14,951 nt of DNA. Source: an uncultured Fidelibacterota bacterium. Its GTDB lineage: Bacteria; Marinisomatota; Marinisomatia; Marinisomatales; UBA1611. The DNA lies in NCBI GenBank assembly GCA_913045415.1, contig CAJWPW010000007.1, positions 1 through 14,951 on the forward strand. The letters are read 5' to 3'. The position numbers were made by a program, and so were the translations under genes. The notes under the pieces are model-generated. The model searched no databases and had not been told where the DNA came from. It saw only the letters and a list, made by a program, of their open reading frames with translations. How positions within the stretch are numbered: the stretch's first letter is position 1; every line of letters starts with the position of its first letter. This document shows, piece after piece, positions 1 to 7,832 of the stretch.

Positions 1-579
1 ATTGTGTAAACGTCACCAGCCAAAAGCGTCCAACCAAAGAAGCAAACGCGGCGGGAAGATGCCTACTAATCGAATCCGATTTCTGACGCATAAACTCTCC
101 CAACAAATCTAGTTGGATTCATTGGCCTTTCATTTATTTCTTTCCAGATTCCGCTTGTTCTTTTAGGACGCCAAAGTTCTCTAGGCTCTTTCAGGTTTAA
201 GGTGTATTAAGTAAGGTTTGGTACAGCTTCTATAATTATTTCACTCATTTTAACCTCTTCTGGCTAAACGAATTCCATGTTAACAGGTTGAATTTCATGT
301 ACGGGCTTTTTTTCCAATGCCCAAATCCAAACTACAGAGTTGGTTATAATCAATAAATTAACAAGTATATACCTAAACCTTATGAGGGAATGTAAGGACT
401 TTTACAGAAAATGTGGGGGGACAAAAAACCCCGCTACTAGGCAGAGGTTATCTAAAATGTGATTAAATAAAATATATAAATAAAAGCTATTACTTAAAAT
501 ATCATATATAACGAAAAAATATCCGGATTAAACATTATTGAGACTCTTTTTGAGAATAATTTTAGTTTAGTCAATGCAT
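1..579. other. Gene-poor region at the left edge
   Basis: No convincing complete gene lies here. On the minus strand, one frame between 66 and 401 reads like protein in stretches (for example VNLLIITNSVVWIWALEKK, then LWRPKRTSGIWKEI). It is cut by stops at 264-266 and 207-209 and ends at 66-68, with another stop upstream at 402-404. Stop spacing is no better than chance for AT-rich DNA, so a decayed gene is only a possibility. A second minus-strand frame starts at an ATG at 89-91, preceded by a GGGAGAG purine run, and runs 30 codons off the edge (MRQKSDSISRHLPAAFASLV...). It could be a gene start but is too short to judge. From about 450 to 579 the DNA is very AT-rich and featureless. Confidence 0.4.
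421..447 (-). terminator. Probable terminator downstream of the GH63 gene
   Basis: Read on the minus strand, an imperfect hairpin (CCTC, one-base bulge, GC, loop CTAGTA, GC, GGGG) runs into six T. It lies about 130 nt beyond the stop of the exported glycosidase and is oriented to end that transcript. The 24 bp at 421-444 match 13958-13981 at 21 positions. That second copy also follows a minus-strand gene, which supports a recurring terminator sequence. Confidence 0.5.
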
Positions 580-2481
580 TTACTTCAATTGTGATTCAGT
601 CTTTGGTAGATATCCTTTTTCGATAAACGACATTATCCCAAATAATGCACCCCATGAATGAAATCTATCCGATGAAAGCCGCTCATCATCTCCTGTTCCA
701 GTGATAGATGAATAATTTTCACTTACGTAACCCTTGTTATTCCACTCGGTCATGATGAGTTGAAGTGATTTTTCTGCCAGTTCACTTGCTGCTCCATAAT
801 ATCCGGCTTTACGTAGACTTAAGTATGTCAGAAAATTAAGTGGTGGCCAAATAGCCCCTCTCCAATATTTTTGATTTAGAAATAGTGGGTCATCACGGGT
901 GGTGGATGGCAACATCCATTCTCCGTAAAATTTATTGGTATCATAGAAATATTCAACTATACGATCCGTTTGATCTTTATATCCCAAATCCGCAAGCAAT
1001 GGATAGAACATTGTAGGTGAAATACGTGAAGAAAGTGTATCTACATCTGTGCGGTAATTAAGGAATGCCCCAAAATCAGGATCCCAAATCTTTTGCATTT
1101 TATAAGAAAACTGTTCTGCTCTTTCGATTAATTCGTTTTGTTCTTTCTTGCGACCAATAACCCCAGCCATTTCAGCTAATGCATAGCAATCAGAAATGTA
1201 TAAACTGTTAAGGCCAACATCCTGCAATTCTAATGTTTTCTTGTCTTTATTAAATGGGACACCCTTATACATTGGAGAATCATCCATTCCTGATTCATAG
1301 CCAGCTGCAACCCTGGTCCCAAAAACTGGTTCATTAAATGGATTAGCTGCTGGTGAAGAACCATAACTTAACAACCCATTATTAATCCTATCAGTTAACC
1401 ACCAGCGATTCCAACCTAATAAATCATCAAACGTAGCTTCCAAGAACCATTTTTCAGAAAATTTCTTATATATTTCCTTCACCATGATTCCCCCGACTGG
1501 TGGTTGAGAGCGATCAAAAGATTTACTGCCATTCCCACGATTATCATTGGGGATGAATCCGCTTTCTGTTTTACCATGAAGATGTTCAATCACATTGGCA
1601 TAAGCAAGTTCACGACTGGAGAGTCCAGTCATATAGGCTAGAAAAAAATTATCCCATCCAAACAAACAATAACCCCCATATTCTTCGTTCCATAAACGCC
1701 CAACTGTAGACACAACTCGATCATGTTTTGGTTCATAAATTAAGTTCCAGGCAATCCCGGCTTGTATAGCAATAAATGTTTCAGCTAGCAATCCATATTT
1801 TCCAGCTTCAGTTTGAAGCTTTCTCTCCTGGAAATCAATGGCATCCTTAATCTCGTCCAAGGAACGAAATTTACCAGTTGAAATCCCGACCTCACCATCT
1901 AACCAAACTGCCATGTATGGTGTATTAATATCTAGATAGGGATCGTTATCTATTATTTTAGATGTGGTGTAGACCACGGTCAGTGTACCTGAAGTTCTGG
2001 CTAACAAATGATCTTCATTTCTATGTAATGTACCTTTGCTGTTCCAAAGCATTCCTGATTCTATAATAATCTTGACCCTGTTATCAGAAATTAAATTTGG
2101 GGTAATTAAAATAACTACGTCGTCATCAATATGGGCTGAACGTACCCGGGCATCTAGTTCTTCCCATTTGATATCTAATTGAGTATAACTACCATCATAT
2201 GTGTGTGGTCCAGGACGAATCAGTTCCACATCTTTTCCTCTTCTCCCAATGAGCGCTTCCCGTAAATACTGTTCTTCCAAATAATAGTGCTGTTTGAAAG
2301 CGATATTGATAGCGAATCCTTGTGGTAGTAACACTTGTTGTAACACAGAGCGAGTGTTCCATGTGTTCCATCCTCGCTGGAGATCATTCTGAATTTTTTT
2401 ATACTCTAATAATTCTCTTCCAGATTCTTGTGTAAAAGCCAACCCAATAAATAATAGCAGTGGTATGATGCACTTAATCAT
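580..2481 (-). CDS. Exported glycoside hydrolase, GH63/trehalase-like (alpha/alpha)6 family
   Basis: Predicted secreted or periplasmic inverting alpha-glycosidase of 633 residues. The chosen ATG gives a typical signal peptide (MIKCIIPLLLFIGLAFTQ). The upstream in-frame ATG at 2523 would add 14 residues encoded by a terminator and is rejected. The C-terminal two thirds look like the (alpha/alpha)6 barrel of GH63/GH37 enzymes: GWDNFF near residue 275, ESGMDDSP near 396-403, KYWRGAIWPPLNFLTYLSL near 538-556 and SENYSSITG near 587-595. By analogy with E. coli YgjK, an Asp in GMDD (400/401) would be the general acid and Glu588 in SENY the base. The N-terminal 220 residues are probably the beta-sandwich domain of this family. 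The substrate (an alpha-glucoside, mannosylglycerate or glucosylglycerate-like sugar) cannot be read from sequence. No transporter or sugar gene is adjacent, so it seems unrelated to the amino acid cluster. Confidence 0.85.
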   Translation of the reverse strand: MIKCIIPLLLFIGLAFTQESGRELLEYKKIQNDLQRGWNTWNTRSVLQQVLLPQGFAINIAFKQHYYLEEQYLREALIGRRGKDVELIRPGPHTYDGSYTQLDIKWEELDARVRSAHIDDDVVILITPNLISDNRVKIIIESGMLWNSKGTLHRNEDHLLARTSGTLTVVYTTSKIIDNDPYLDINTPYMAVWLDGEVGISTGKFRSLDEIKDAIDFQERKLQTEAGKYGLLAETFIAIQAGIAWNLIYEPKHDRVVSTVGRLWNEEYGGYCLFGWDNFFLAYMTGLSSRELAYANVIEHLHGKTESGFIPNDNRGNGSKSFDRSQPPVGGIMVKEIYKKFSEKWFLEATFDDLLGWNRWWLTDRINNGLLSYGSSPAANPFNEPVFGTRVAAGYESGMDDSPMYKGVPFNKDKKTLELQDVGLNSLYISDCYALAEMAGVIGRKKEQNELIERAEQFSYKMQKIWDPDFGAFLNYRTDVDTLSSRISPTMFYPLLADLGYKDQTDRIVEYFYDTNKFYGEWMLPSTTRDDPLFLNQKYWRGAIWPPLNFLTYLSLRKAGYYGAASELAEKSLQLIMTEWNNKGYVSENYSSITGTGDDERLSSDRFHSWGALFGIMSFIEKGYLPKTESQLK

Positions 2482-2518
2482 ATCCAAATCTACCCACCAT
2501 ACCACAAACAAAAAACCC
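2477..2518 (-). repeat. Shared leader repeat, copy A (spans the GH63 start codon)
   Basis: This 42-bp stretch matches 7874-7915 at 40 of 42 positions. On the minus strand it runs from the T-rich tail of a terminator, through GGTGGGTAGATTTGGAT, into an ATG-AT start. Here the ATG at 2481-2479 is the start of the glycosidase. No strong Shine-Dalgarno is visible, though the GGTGGG run about 12 nt upstream may serve. The second copy lies upstream of the phenylalanine hydroxylase. Confidence 0.75.
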
Positions 2519-2534
2519 GTCAAAGACGGGTTTT
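2512..2534. terminator. Bidirectional terminator
   Basis: A perfect 6-bp GC-rich stem (CCCGTC at 2516-2521, GACGGG at 2525-2530) with an AAA loop is flanked by an A tract and a T tract, so it can work in both directions. It sits immediately 3' of the tRNA-Met half on the minus strand and just upstream of the glycosidase gene. An almost identical hairpin is at 13011-13036. Confidence 0.8.
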
Positions 2535-2539
2535 CATTG

Positions 2540-2583
2540 TAGCGGGGGCTGGATTTGAACCAGCGACCTCCGGGTTATGAGCC
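2540..2583 (-). pseudogene. 3' half of a tRNA-Met (CAT anticodon), 5' half missing
   Basis: On the minus strand this reads as an anticodon loop CTCATAA (anticodon CAT), the 3' anticodon strand CCCGG, variable loop, a perfect T arm (GCTGG, TTCAAAT, CCAGC), the 3' acceptor strand CCCCGCT and discriminator A. The 5' anticodon strand pairs for only two bases (GG), then similarity stops. No D arm or 5' acceptor strand can be found in 2584-2625. An intact tRNA is therefore excluded. Such 3' halves are typical leftovers of integration at a tRNA gene, but decay of an old tRNA copy is equally possible. A terminator follows directly, as it would after a tRNA gene. Confidence 0.7.
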
Positions 2584-2640
2584 TCACGCATCTTCTTCGA
2601 TTTTAAATTGGCTGGAAGGCAATACAGCGTCAAATTATTC

Positions 2641-2678
2641 CCACAAATAAATAGCCCCACGAATGTGGGGATTTGTGG
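2641..2678 (-). terminator. Nested inverted repeat downstream of the IDO gene
   Basis: The outer arms CCACAAAT (2641-2648) and ATTTGTGG (2671-2678) enclose a perfect inner hairpin CCCCAC-GAAT-GTGGGG (2655-2670). It lies 56 nt past the stop of the minus-strand dioxygenase gene and probably terminates or stabilises that mRNA. It lacks a long T tract, so factor-independent termination is uncertain. A degenerate relative (CCCACAAACAATAAAT then CCCACGAGTGT) is at 6011-6037. Confidence 0.45.
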
Positions 2679-2733
2679 TTTACTTCATTTCAAAAATTTT
2701 CCATTAACAAACATCTCTTTTAGAAATTCCAGA

Positions 2734-3882
2734 TTATTCTTTTTCCATTAACAAATGTGTCTCATTTCTTGCCGTAGTCAAAAACGTAATAAACTCTGTT
2801 CCTCCAGTGCCTTCTCCCTCCTCTCCCTTTTTTTCTTGGTCAGAGATATAATGAATAGCCATTTCCAGATGCTTCTTTCTAAATATATTTAGACCAGATA
2901 TACACTTTTTGTAGGCATCTTTTAGCTCAATACTTTTATTTTTGTTAAGATACTTTAGCAGTATGGGGTCTAATTCTAGTAAAGAAATAACTTTACTATG
3001 ATTTGGTGGCATATATTTTCTCATCTGGATCAAGAATGGGCCAGATTTGTCACTGGGATGGGTAATGCCCAATCCAGCATCTAGAGTCTGCAGTAAGGAA
3101 CTTTGTGCGGCACTACCACCAAAAAAAATCTTTGGTTCCTCATTTACCCCTTCATAAACAATTCCATCATCCGGCCAACCTTTCAGAAAAGGTCTCACCC
3201 TATGATAAAAAATATCCGCTCGGCAATGTTCATACATCCGTTCTAGAGCAAGGTTAATCTTATGGATAATGGAAGCAAGATCATTAAGTGAGGTGACCAC
3301 AATATTAGATTTATTGTTTTTAATTGCATCTAAACAAGAAAATAGTTTAGACATTGCGCAACCTCCTACCGATTCTACTCCCACTGTAGCCAAATAAAAC
3401 CAGTCTTCATCCTTACCTCCAAAGAAATTTTGGAGTGTTTTTAAATTTTCAGGTGCAATCGGACCATCAGGATCGATCCTCCGCCAGTTCGATAAAACAA
3501 TGGATGCATGGCTGGCGATTGGGGGCCTACCTGATCGGTGTGCTATTTCCCAAAGAGGGATTGCGAGGTTCGCTGGGATAGATTTCACTGGTTCTTCACC
3601 CCAGTTTACATAGGCATTGGCAAACATGGATAATTGGCGCATAGATCTATCAAGCTCTGGGCCATTTTTTATCCCGGAAGGATCCAGCTGAGGAATATTA
3701 TTTAAGGCATCTCGAAAATCATTATTATGAAGTAGCTCCGGCATAGCATTATTCAACTCATCCCAAGCACGGTAAGCAAGGGGCAATTCCAATAGTGGAT
3801 CAGGATCGGGAAGAAATCCCCGCTCGGGATGAACATAGGTTGCAATTTTTTTCATAAAATTATGTACGTTTAATTTTACCAT
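2734..3882 (-). CDS. Indoleamine 2,3-dioxygenase family heme enzyme
   Basis: Predicted cytoplasmic heme dioxygenase that opens the indole ring of L-tryptophan to give N-formylkynurenine. Its 382 residues are close to the usual IDO length of about 400. Family landmarks are clear: FYHRVRPFLKGWPDDGIVYEG (225-245), GGSAAQSSLLQTLDAGLGI (255-273), MRKYMPPNHS (287-296), FRKKHLEMAIHYI (334-346) and GTGGTEFITFLTTARNET (358-375). By alignment from memory to human IDO1, His338 is the proximal heme ligand, Arg230 the substrate-carboxylate Arg and Phe225 a pocket residue. The start at 3882 is the first ATG; Met10 is an alternative and neither has a good Shine-Dalgarno. The gene diverges from acetoacetyl-CoA synthetase across 89 nt with palindromes. 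No kynurenine formamidase or kynureninase is nearby, so the rest of the route would lie elsewhere. The family is surer than the substrate, because microbial IDOs vary in tryptophan affinity. Confidence 0.9.
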   Translation of the reverse strand: MVKLNVHNFMKKIATYVHPERGFLPDPDPLLELPLAYRAWDELNNAMPELLHNNDFRDALNNIPQLDPSGIKNGPELDRSMRQLSMFANAYVNWGEEPVKSIPANLAIPLWEIAHRSGRPPIASHASIVLSNWRRIDPDGPIAPENLKTLQNFFGGKDEDWFYLATVGVESVGGCAMSKLFSCLDAIKNNKSNIVVTSLNDLASIIHKINLALERMYEHCRADIFYHRVRPFLKGWPDDGIVYEGVNEEPKIFFGGSAAQSSLLQTLDAGLGITHPSDKSGPFLIQMRKYMPPNHSKVISLLELDPILLKYLNKNKSIELKDAYKKCISGLNIFRKKHLEMAIHYISDQEKKGEEGEGTGGTEFITFLTTARNETHLLMEKE

Positions 3883-3889
3883 TTGTCGG

Positions 3890-3949
3890 TTTTATATAGC
3901 TAATATAAAACTTAATATTTTTTCTCTGTGTAATTTTAAGTTTTAACTT
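3890..3949. promoter_or_regulatory. Divergent control region with two palindromes
   Basis: The 89 nt between the two divergent genes hold two inverted repeats. One is TTTTATA (3890-3896) and TATAAAA (3904-3910) around TAGCTAA. The other is AAGTT-TT-AACTT (3938-3949). Both are AT-rich, so they could be promoter elements, operators for a shared regulator such as the Lrp-family protein encoded at 8098, or chance. The position between divergent catabolic genes makes operators reasonable. I cannot assign -35 and -10 boxes with confidence. Confidence 0.35.
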
Positions 3950-3971
3950 CAATAAAATACTGGCTGGTTAA

Positions 3972-5915
3972 ATGAAAAACATCCTATGGAATCCACCTGA
4001 ACCTAGTAAAACCCAGATGGCACAGTTTATGTACCGTGTAAATCAGGTATATGGTTTGGATATGAATTCTTACGATGAATTATTTAACTGGTCCGTAAAT
4101 CATATTCCGGATTTCTGGGGCCAGATCTGGGATTACGCTGAAATAAAGCATTCAATTCCCTACTCAACCATAGTAGATGATGTAACAAAAATGCCCGGGG
4201 CAAAATGGTTTGCCGGGGCCAAACTTAACTTTTCCGAGAATTTGCTGCGCTATAGAGATGAAGAGCAGGCCATCGTATTTAAAGGGGAAGGTCAGCCAAT
4301 ACGCTCCATAACTTATAGTGAATTATTTTCTGAAGTTGAAAAATTGGCCCACTCCCTCAGAGAACTCGGTATTCAAAAAGGGGATCGTATTGCCGGGTTC
4401 ATGCCTAATATGCCTGAGGCTGTCATTGCCATGCTGGCAACTGTCTCTATTGGCGCCATCTGGAGTTCATCATCACCAGATTTCGGCATTAAAGGCGTTT
4501 TGGACAGGTTTTCCCAGATTAGGCCGCGAATTATTTTTTCAGCGAATGGTTATTATTATAACGGCAAAGAATTTGATACACTTGCAAAATTAAAAGGCAT
4601 TCTTAATGATCTGCCAAGCGTAGAAAAGGTTGTCATTGTTGAATACCTGAAATCAGGATTCAATGTAAAGGATATTGGAAATGCAGTTCTGTATCAGGAT
4701 TTTATCGTTTCTGATCCCGAATCGCTTGTGTTTGACCAGCTCCCTTTCGATCATCCACTATATATTTTATATTCATCCGGTACCACAGGATTACCCAAGT
4801 CCATTGTCCATGGTGCAGGAGGAACATTGCTCCAGCATATGAAAGAATTGCATTTGCATTGTGATCTTAAACGTGAGGATACAATTTTTTATTTTACAAC
4901 CTGCGGATGGATGATGTGGAACTGGCTGGTCAGTTCCCTTGCTGTCGGTGCAACAGTCGTCCTTTATGATGGTTCCCCATTCTACCCGGATAAGAATGCC
5001 ATGTGGGATATGGTAGATGAACTGGGCATTACAGTCTTTGGTACAAGCGCAAAATTTATCGACGCCTGCAATGACGCAAATGTCCGCCCCGGGGAAAATT
5101 CAGATCTCTCAAATTTAAGAGCGATTCTTTCCACGGGTTCACCTTTGGTGGATGAAAATTTTGATTATATATATGAACACATAAAAAGTGATATCCTGCT
5201 TGGATCCATATCCGGGGGTACAGATATCATTTCTTGTTTTGCAGCGGCAAACCCCATGCTGCCAGTCTATCGTGGAGAATTGCAATGCCGCGGCTTGGCG
5301 ATGGATGTTCATGCTTATAGTCCTTCTGGACAATCCATGATCAATCAAAAAGGCGAGTTAGTCTGTAAATCTCCTTTCCCATCCATGCCCATTTATTTCT
5401 GGAATGATGAAAATGGGTCCAAATACCAAAAAGCATATTTTGATCACTATCCCGGCGTCTGGCGCCATGGTGATTTTATTGAATTGAATGAATATGGCGG
5501 CATCCGCATCTTTGGTCGCAGCGATGCCACACTGAATCCTGGAGGCGTACGAATTGGGACCGCTGAGATCTACCGGGTTGTAGAATCATTTTCGGCAATT
5601 GAAGACAGTCTGGTCATTGGGCAGGAATGGCAGGGGGATCAACGTGTCATTCTTTTCCTGAAAATAAAAAACCAGGGGTCTCTTTCAGATGATCTGTCAA
5701 TCAGGATAAAAACAGCTATTCGATCTAATTGTTCACCAAGACATGTTCCGGAAAAAATCCTGGCAATAGCGGATATCCCTTACACCATCAATGGGAAAAA
5801 AGTGGAAATTGCCGTAAAGAAAATTATTCAGGGTGAAGATGTCACAAACCGGGACGCATTGGCAAATCCGGAATCGCTGGAATACTTTAAGTCTATTCCA
5901 GAATTATCAGTTTAA
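3972..5915 (+). CDS. aacS: Acetoacetyl-CoA synthetase (acetoacetate-CoA ligase)
   Basis: ATP-dependent, AMP-forming ligase of 647 residues, the usual length for acetoacetyl-CoA synthetases. It activates acetoacetate to acetoacetyl-CoA in the cytoplasm. The N-terminal region (WNPPEPSKTQMAQFMYRVNQ, then LNFSENLL near 85) is typical of this branch rather than of acetyl-CoA synthetase. The adenylation P-loop is YSSGTTGLPKSIVHG near 266-280, followed by FYFTTCGWMMWNWLVSSLAV near 311-330, and the C-terminal motif NGKKVE (607-612) supplies the catalytic Lys609/610. Acetoacetate is an end product of tyrosine breakdown through homogentisate, so this gene closes the pathway encoded downstream. Acetoacetyl-CoA could then enter central metabolism through a thiolase, or feed polyhydroxyalkanoate or isoprenoid routes. 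The start ATG follows a weak GG-rich stretch (TGGCTGGTTAA). Confidence 0.93.
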   Translation: MKNILWNPPEPSKTQMAQFMYRVNQVYGLDMNSYDELFNWSVNHIPDFWGQIWDYAEIKHSIPYSTIVDDVTKMPGAKWFAGAKLNFSENLLRYRDEEQAIVFKGEGQPIRSITYSELFSEVEKLAHSLRELGIQKGDRIAGFMPNMPEAVIAMLATVSIGAIWSSSSPDFGIKGVLDRFSQIRPRIIFSANGYYYNGKEFDTLAKLKGILNDLPSVEKVVIVEYLKSGFNVKDIGNAVLYQDFIVSDPESLVFDQLPFDHPLYILYSSGTTGLPKSIVHGAGGTLLQHMKELHLHCDLKREDTIFYFTTCGWMMWNWLVSSLAVGATVVLYDGSPFYPDKNAMWDMVDELGITVFGTSAKFIDACNDANVRPGENSDLSNLRAILSTGSPLVDENFDYIYEHIKSDILLGSISGGTDIISCFAAANPMLPVYRGELQCRGLAMDVHAYSPSGQSMINQKGELVCKSPFPSMPIYFWNDENGSKYQKAYFDHYPGVWRHGDFIELNEYGGIRIFGRSDATLNPGGVRIGTAEIYRVVESFSAIEDSLVIGQEWQGDQRVILFLKIKNQGSLSDDLSIRIKTAIRSNCSPRHVPEKILAIADIPYTINGKKVEIAVKKIIQGEDVTNRDALANPESLEYFKSIPELSV

Positions 5916-6058
5916 ATCATTTCGCAGAGATTCTTGCCCGTCTTTTCAAGCATATTTCTAATCATTGCTTTTTCCATTGATAATGAATCCATGTCAAAAT
6001 CTACCACGCCCCCACAAACAATAAATCCCACGAGTGTATTTATTAGTGTTCTAATCAA
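5912..6058 (-). CDS. Possible small membrane peptide (48 aa), convergent with aacS
   Basis: This frame was too short for standard gene calling. Starting from TTG at 6058-6056, it encodes a hydrophobic stretch (LINTLVGFIVCGGVV) and then a charged helix-like tail with MEKAMIRNMLEKTGKNLCEM. The frame is open further upstream to a stop inside the end of the hydroxylase gene, so the start is not fixed; it may be translated from the hydroxylase mRNA, which ends 29 nt earlier. Its TAA overlaps the aacS stop in antiparallel orientation. The tail EKTGKNLCEM loosely recalls the 'KTGK..EE' motif of DUF4287-like proteins. It could be a real small gene, the remnant of a longer one, or chance. Part of the segment also resembles the inverted repeat at 2641. 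Confidence 0.3.
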   Translation of the reverse strand: MIRTLINTLVGFIVCGGVVDFDMDSLSMEKAMIRNMLEKTGKNLCEMI

Positions 6059-6086
6059 AAGGTGGTCTCTTATTGGGGTAATATTT

Positions 6087-7832
6087 TCATTCGGAATCCA
6101 AGACGTTTAAACCACGATCTATTAAATGTTTCTCTTTACTATTTATTTTTGAAATTGATATTAACGCATTTCTAACATCCGTGTACTCTCTGGAACCTTT
6201 TTTTAATAATTCAAGTATTTCTAAAAATAGTAACCATGCTTCAGACTTTTCATTTTTTAGAAGTTTAATTATCTCTTTGATTCGTTTGAAATTTTTTCCA
6301 GTTTCACGAATTGACCTTATTTCGTTATAAATTAAAAACTCGGATTTTTCTTTTTCACTATATTTAATTTCTTTGGCAGTTTCTTCTGATTTAGATGGAT
6401 AAACATCAAATTTAGTTTTATCTGCTGAACCAGAGAATACAGATGAAATCTTTATACCAACTGCCATATCATAAATTCCCCATTCAGGTTGAAATAAAAC
6501 ATCCCCAGTTGAGCTTGTAACTGTACAGTTATCAAACGTCATTAACACATTTTTTCCCAATATTTTATGAATTTTTTTAAGGACGCCTATAACCTCAATG
6601 CCAGAAACGAATTCTAAATGAACGACACGTTCTCTCTTTATATTTAATGTAATTAAATCGTATTCTGTCGCATCTTCTAATGGAGTCATTAAATTACAAA
6701 TTGGACCAACGGGAGATCCAAATCCTTCGGTATGGTAAGAGATTCCATGCCCATCTAATTCTTTATTATTTACAGAAATTTGGGTTGGCCCGGTTGTTCC
6801 AATATATATTTCTTTATTAATTGAATTTTTTAGTAATCTTGTAAATAGTCCAGAAACTTGTAATCCAGAAGAATATTCACAGGTAGAAATAATTTCAGAA
6901 TCTATAGCGACCTCCACAGATTCAGCCCCACCTTTTCTAAAACACATTTGATCAGCAAAATCTTCTAATACTTGGGTTAAATGACGGCAACTTTTTGTTA
7001 CAAATAATTGAGGTTGTGGATTTGTAATGTCATAAGGTGTGCCTACTGCCTCTACTGTTAATGGTATTTTTTTAACCTTTTCATCATCCAAACACGATTT
7101 ACTTTCACTTAAAGATGATAAAAGACCTGCACCATAAATAGTGTAATTATCAACAGTCCCTACTAAACCATACTCAACAGTCCACCAATGAAGTCTTGTT
7201 AATAGCGCAGACTCCGAAAGAATCGTTACAGTATTTAATTTATTATTTAAACCTTCCTCTGCTTGTTTAATCTCTTCTTTTGTAGTTGATGGATAACCTT
7301 TCATAATTGATAAATGTCTCATTGCCTCATAAACTTCTTTATCCTGTTTAGTAAACATTGCTTTAACTCCAATTTCACCGAAACGATGTAAATAAACAGA
7401 ATATTCAGTATCATAAAGCATTGGTGCATGCCCTGCGGATTCATGTACAATATCTGGTGCTGGTGTGTATAAAATTTGTTCTATGGATCTCATATCTAAT
7501 GCAATTGCAAGAACTTTTAATTCTTGTAATTCCATAAATGCTTGTGGTGGAATAAACCCATCGACAACAATTGCCATCCAACCAAGCTTACTTAAGCATT
7601 TGTTCATTTCTTCAATGGATGGAATTTTTTCAATAGAGATACCTGTTTTTCCAAGGCCTTCATTATAAATTGGGTGTGCACTAGATTTTAATTGATGTGA
7701 TAGTTGTCGCATTACATAGCGCCACACAGCTTGATCCCGAGCATTATAATATAAATCATAATCCTGATTTGCGATAAACTGATGTAAATGTTTTGGTATT
7801 TTCTTAAATATTACTTCTTGAGAGAAGCTCAT
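6087..7832 (-). CDS. phhA: Phenylalanine 4-monooxygenase, long form with C-terminal extension
   Basis: Biopterin-dependent aromatic amino acid hydroxylase, most likely converting phenylalanine to tyrosine using Fe(II), O2 and a tetrahydropterin. The facial triad is intact: His130 and His135 in TPAPDIVHESAGHAPMLYD and Glu220 in WWTVEYGL. The catalytic domain covers about residues 20-290. The remaining roughly 290 residues match no domain I recognise; long hydroxylases of this kind occur in Bacteroidetes as I recall, whereas proteobacterial PhhA is about 260-300 residues. ATG at 7832 is chosen because GGAG lies 6 nt upstream; the in-frame TTG at 7844 would overlap that site. The gene is more AT-rich than the operon to its right. 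No pterin-4a-carbinolamine dehydratase is present. Tyrosine or tryptophan hydroxylation cannot be excluded, but the tyrosine catabolic operon next door favours phenylalanine. Confidence 0.9.
   Translation of the reverse strand: MSFSQEVIFKKIPKHLHQFIANQDYDLYYNARDQAVWRYVMRQLSHQLKSSAHPIYNEGLGKTGISIEKIPSIEEMNKCLSKLGWMAIVVDGFIPPQAFMELQELKVLAIALDMRSIEQILYTPAPDIVHESAGHAPMLYDTEYSVYLHRFGEIGVKAMFTKQDKEVYEAMRHLSIMKGYPSTTKEEIKQAEEGLNNKLNTVTILSESALLTRLHWWTVEYGLVGTVDNYTIYGAGLLSSLSESKSCLDDEKVKKIPLTVEAVGTPYDITNPQPQLFVTKSCRHLTQVLEDFADQMCFRKGGAESVEVAIDSEIISTCEYSSGLQVSGLFTRLLKNSINKEIYIGTTGPTQISVNNKELDGHGISYHTEGFGSPVGPICNLMTPLEDATEYDLITLNIKRERVVHLEFVSGIEVIGVLKKIHKILGKNVLMTFDNCTVTSSTGDVLFQPEWGIYDMAVGIKISSVFSGSADKTKFDVYPSKSEETAKEIKYSEKEKSEFLIYNEIRSIRETGKNFKRIKEIIKLLKNEKSEAWLLFLEILELLKKGSREYTDVRNALISISKINSKEKHLIDRGLNVLDSE

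Noticed and set aside
2482..2523. Upstream extension of the GH63 protein (MTGFLFVVWWVDLD)
   Set aside because: These codons come from the terminator and the leader repeat; the signal peptide starts naturally at the ATG at 2481.
2540..2620. A complete tRNA-Met gene
   Set aside because: The 3' half is perfect, but no D arm or 5' acceptor strand can be formed from the adjacent sequence, and the anticodon stem pairs for only two bases.
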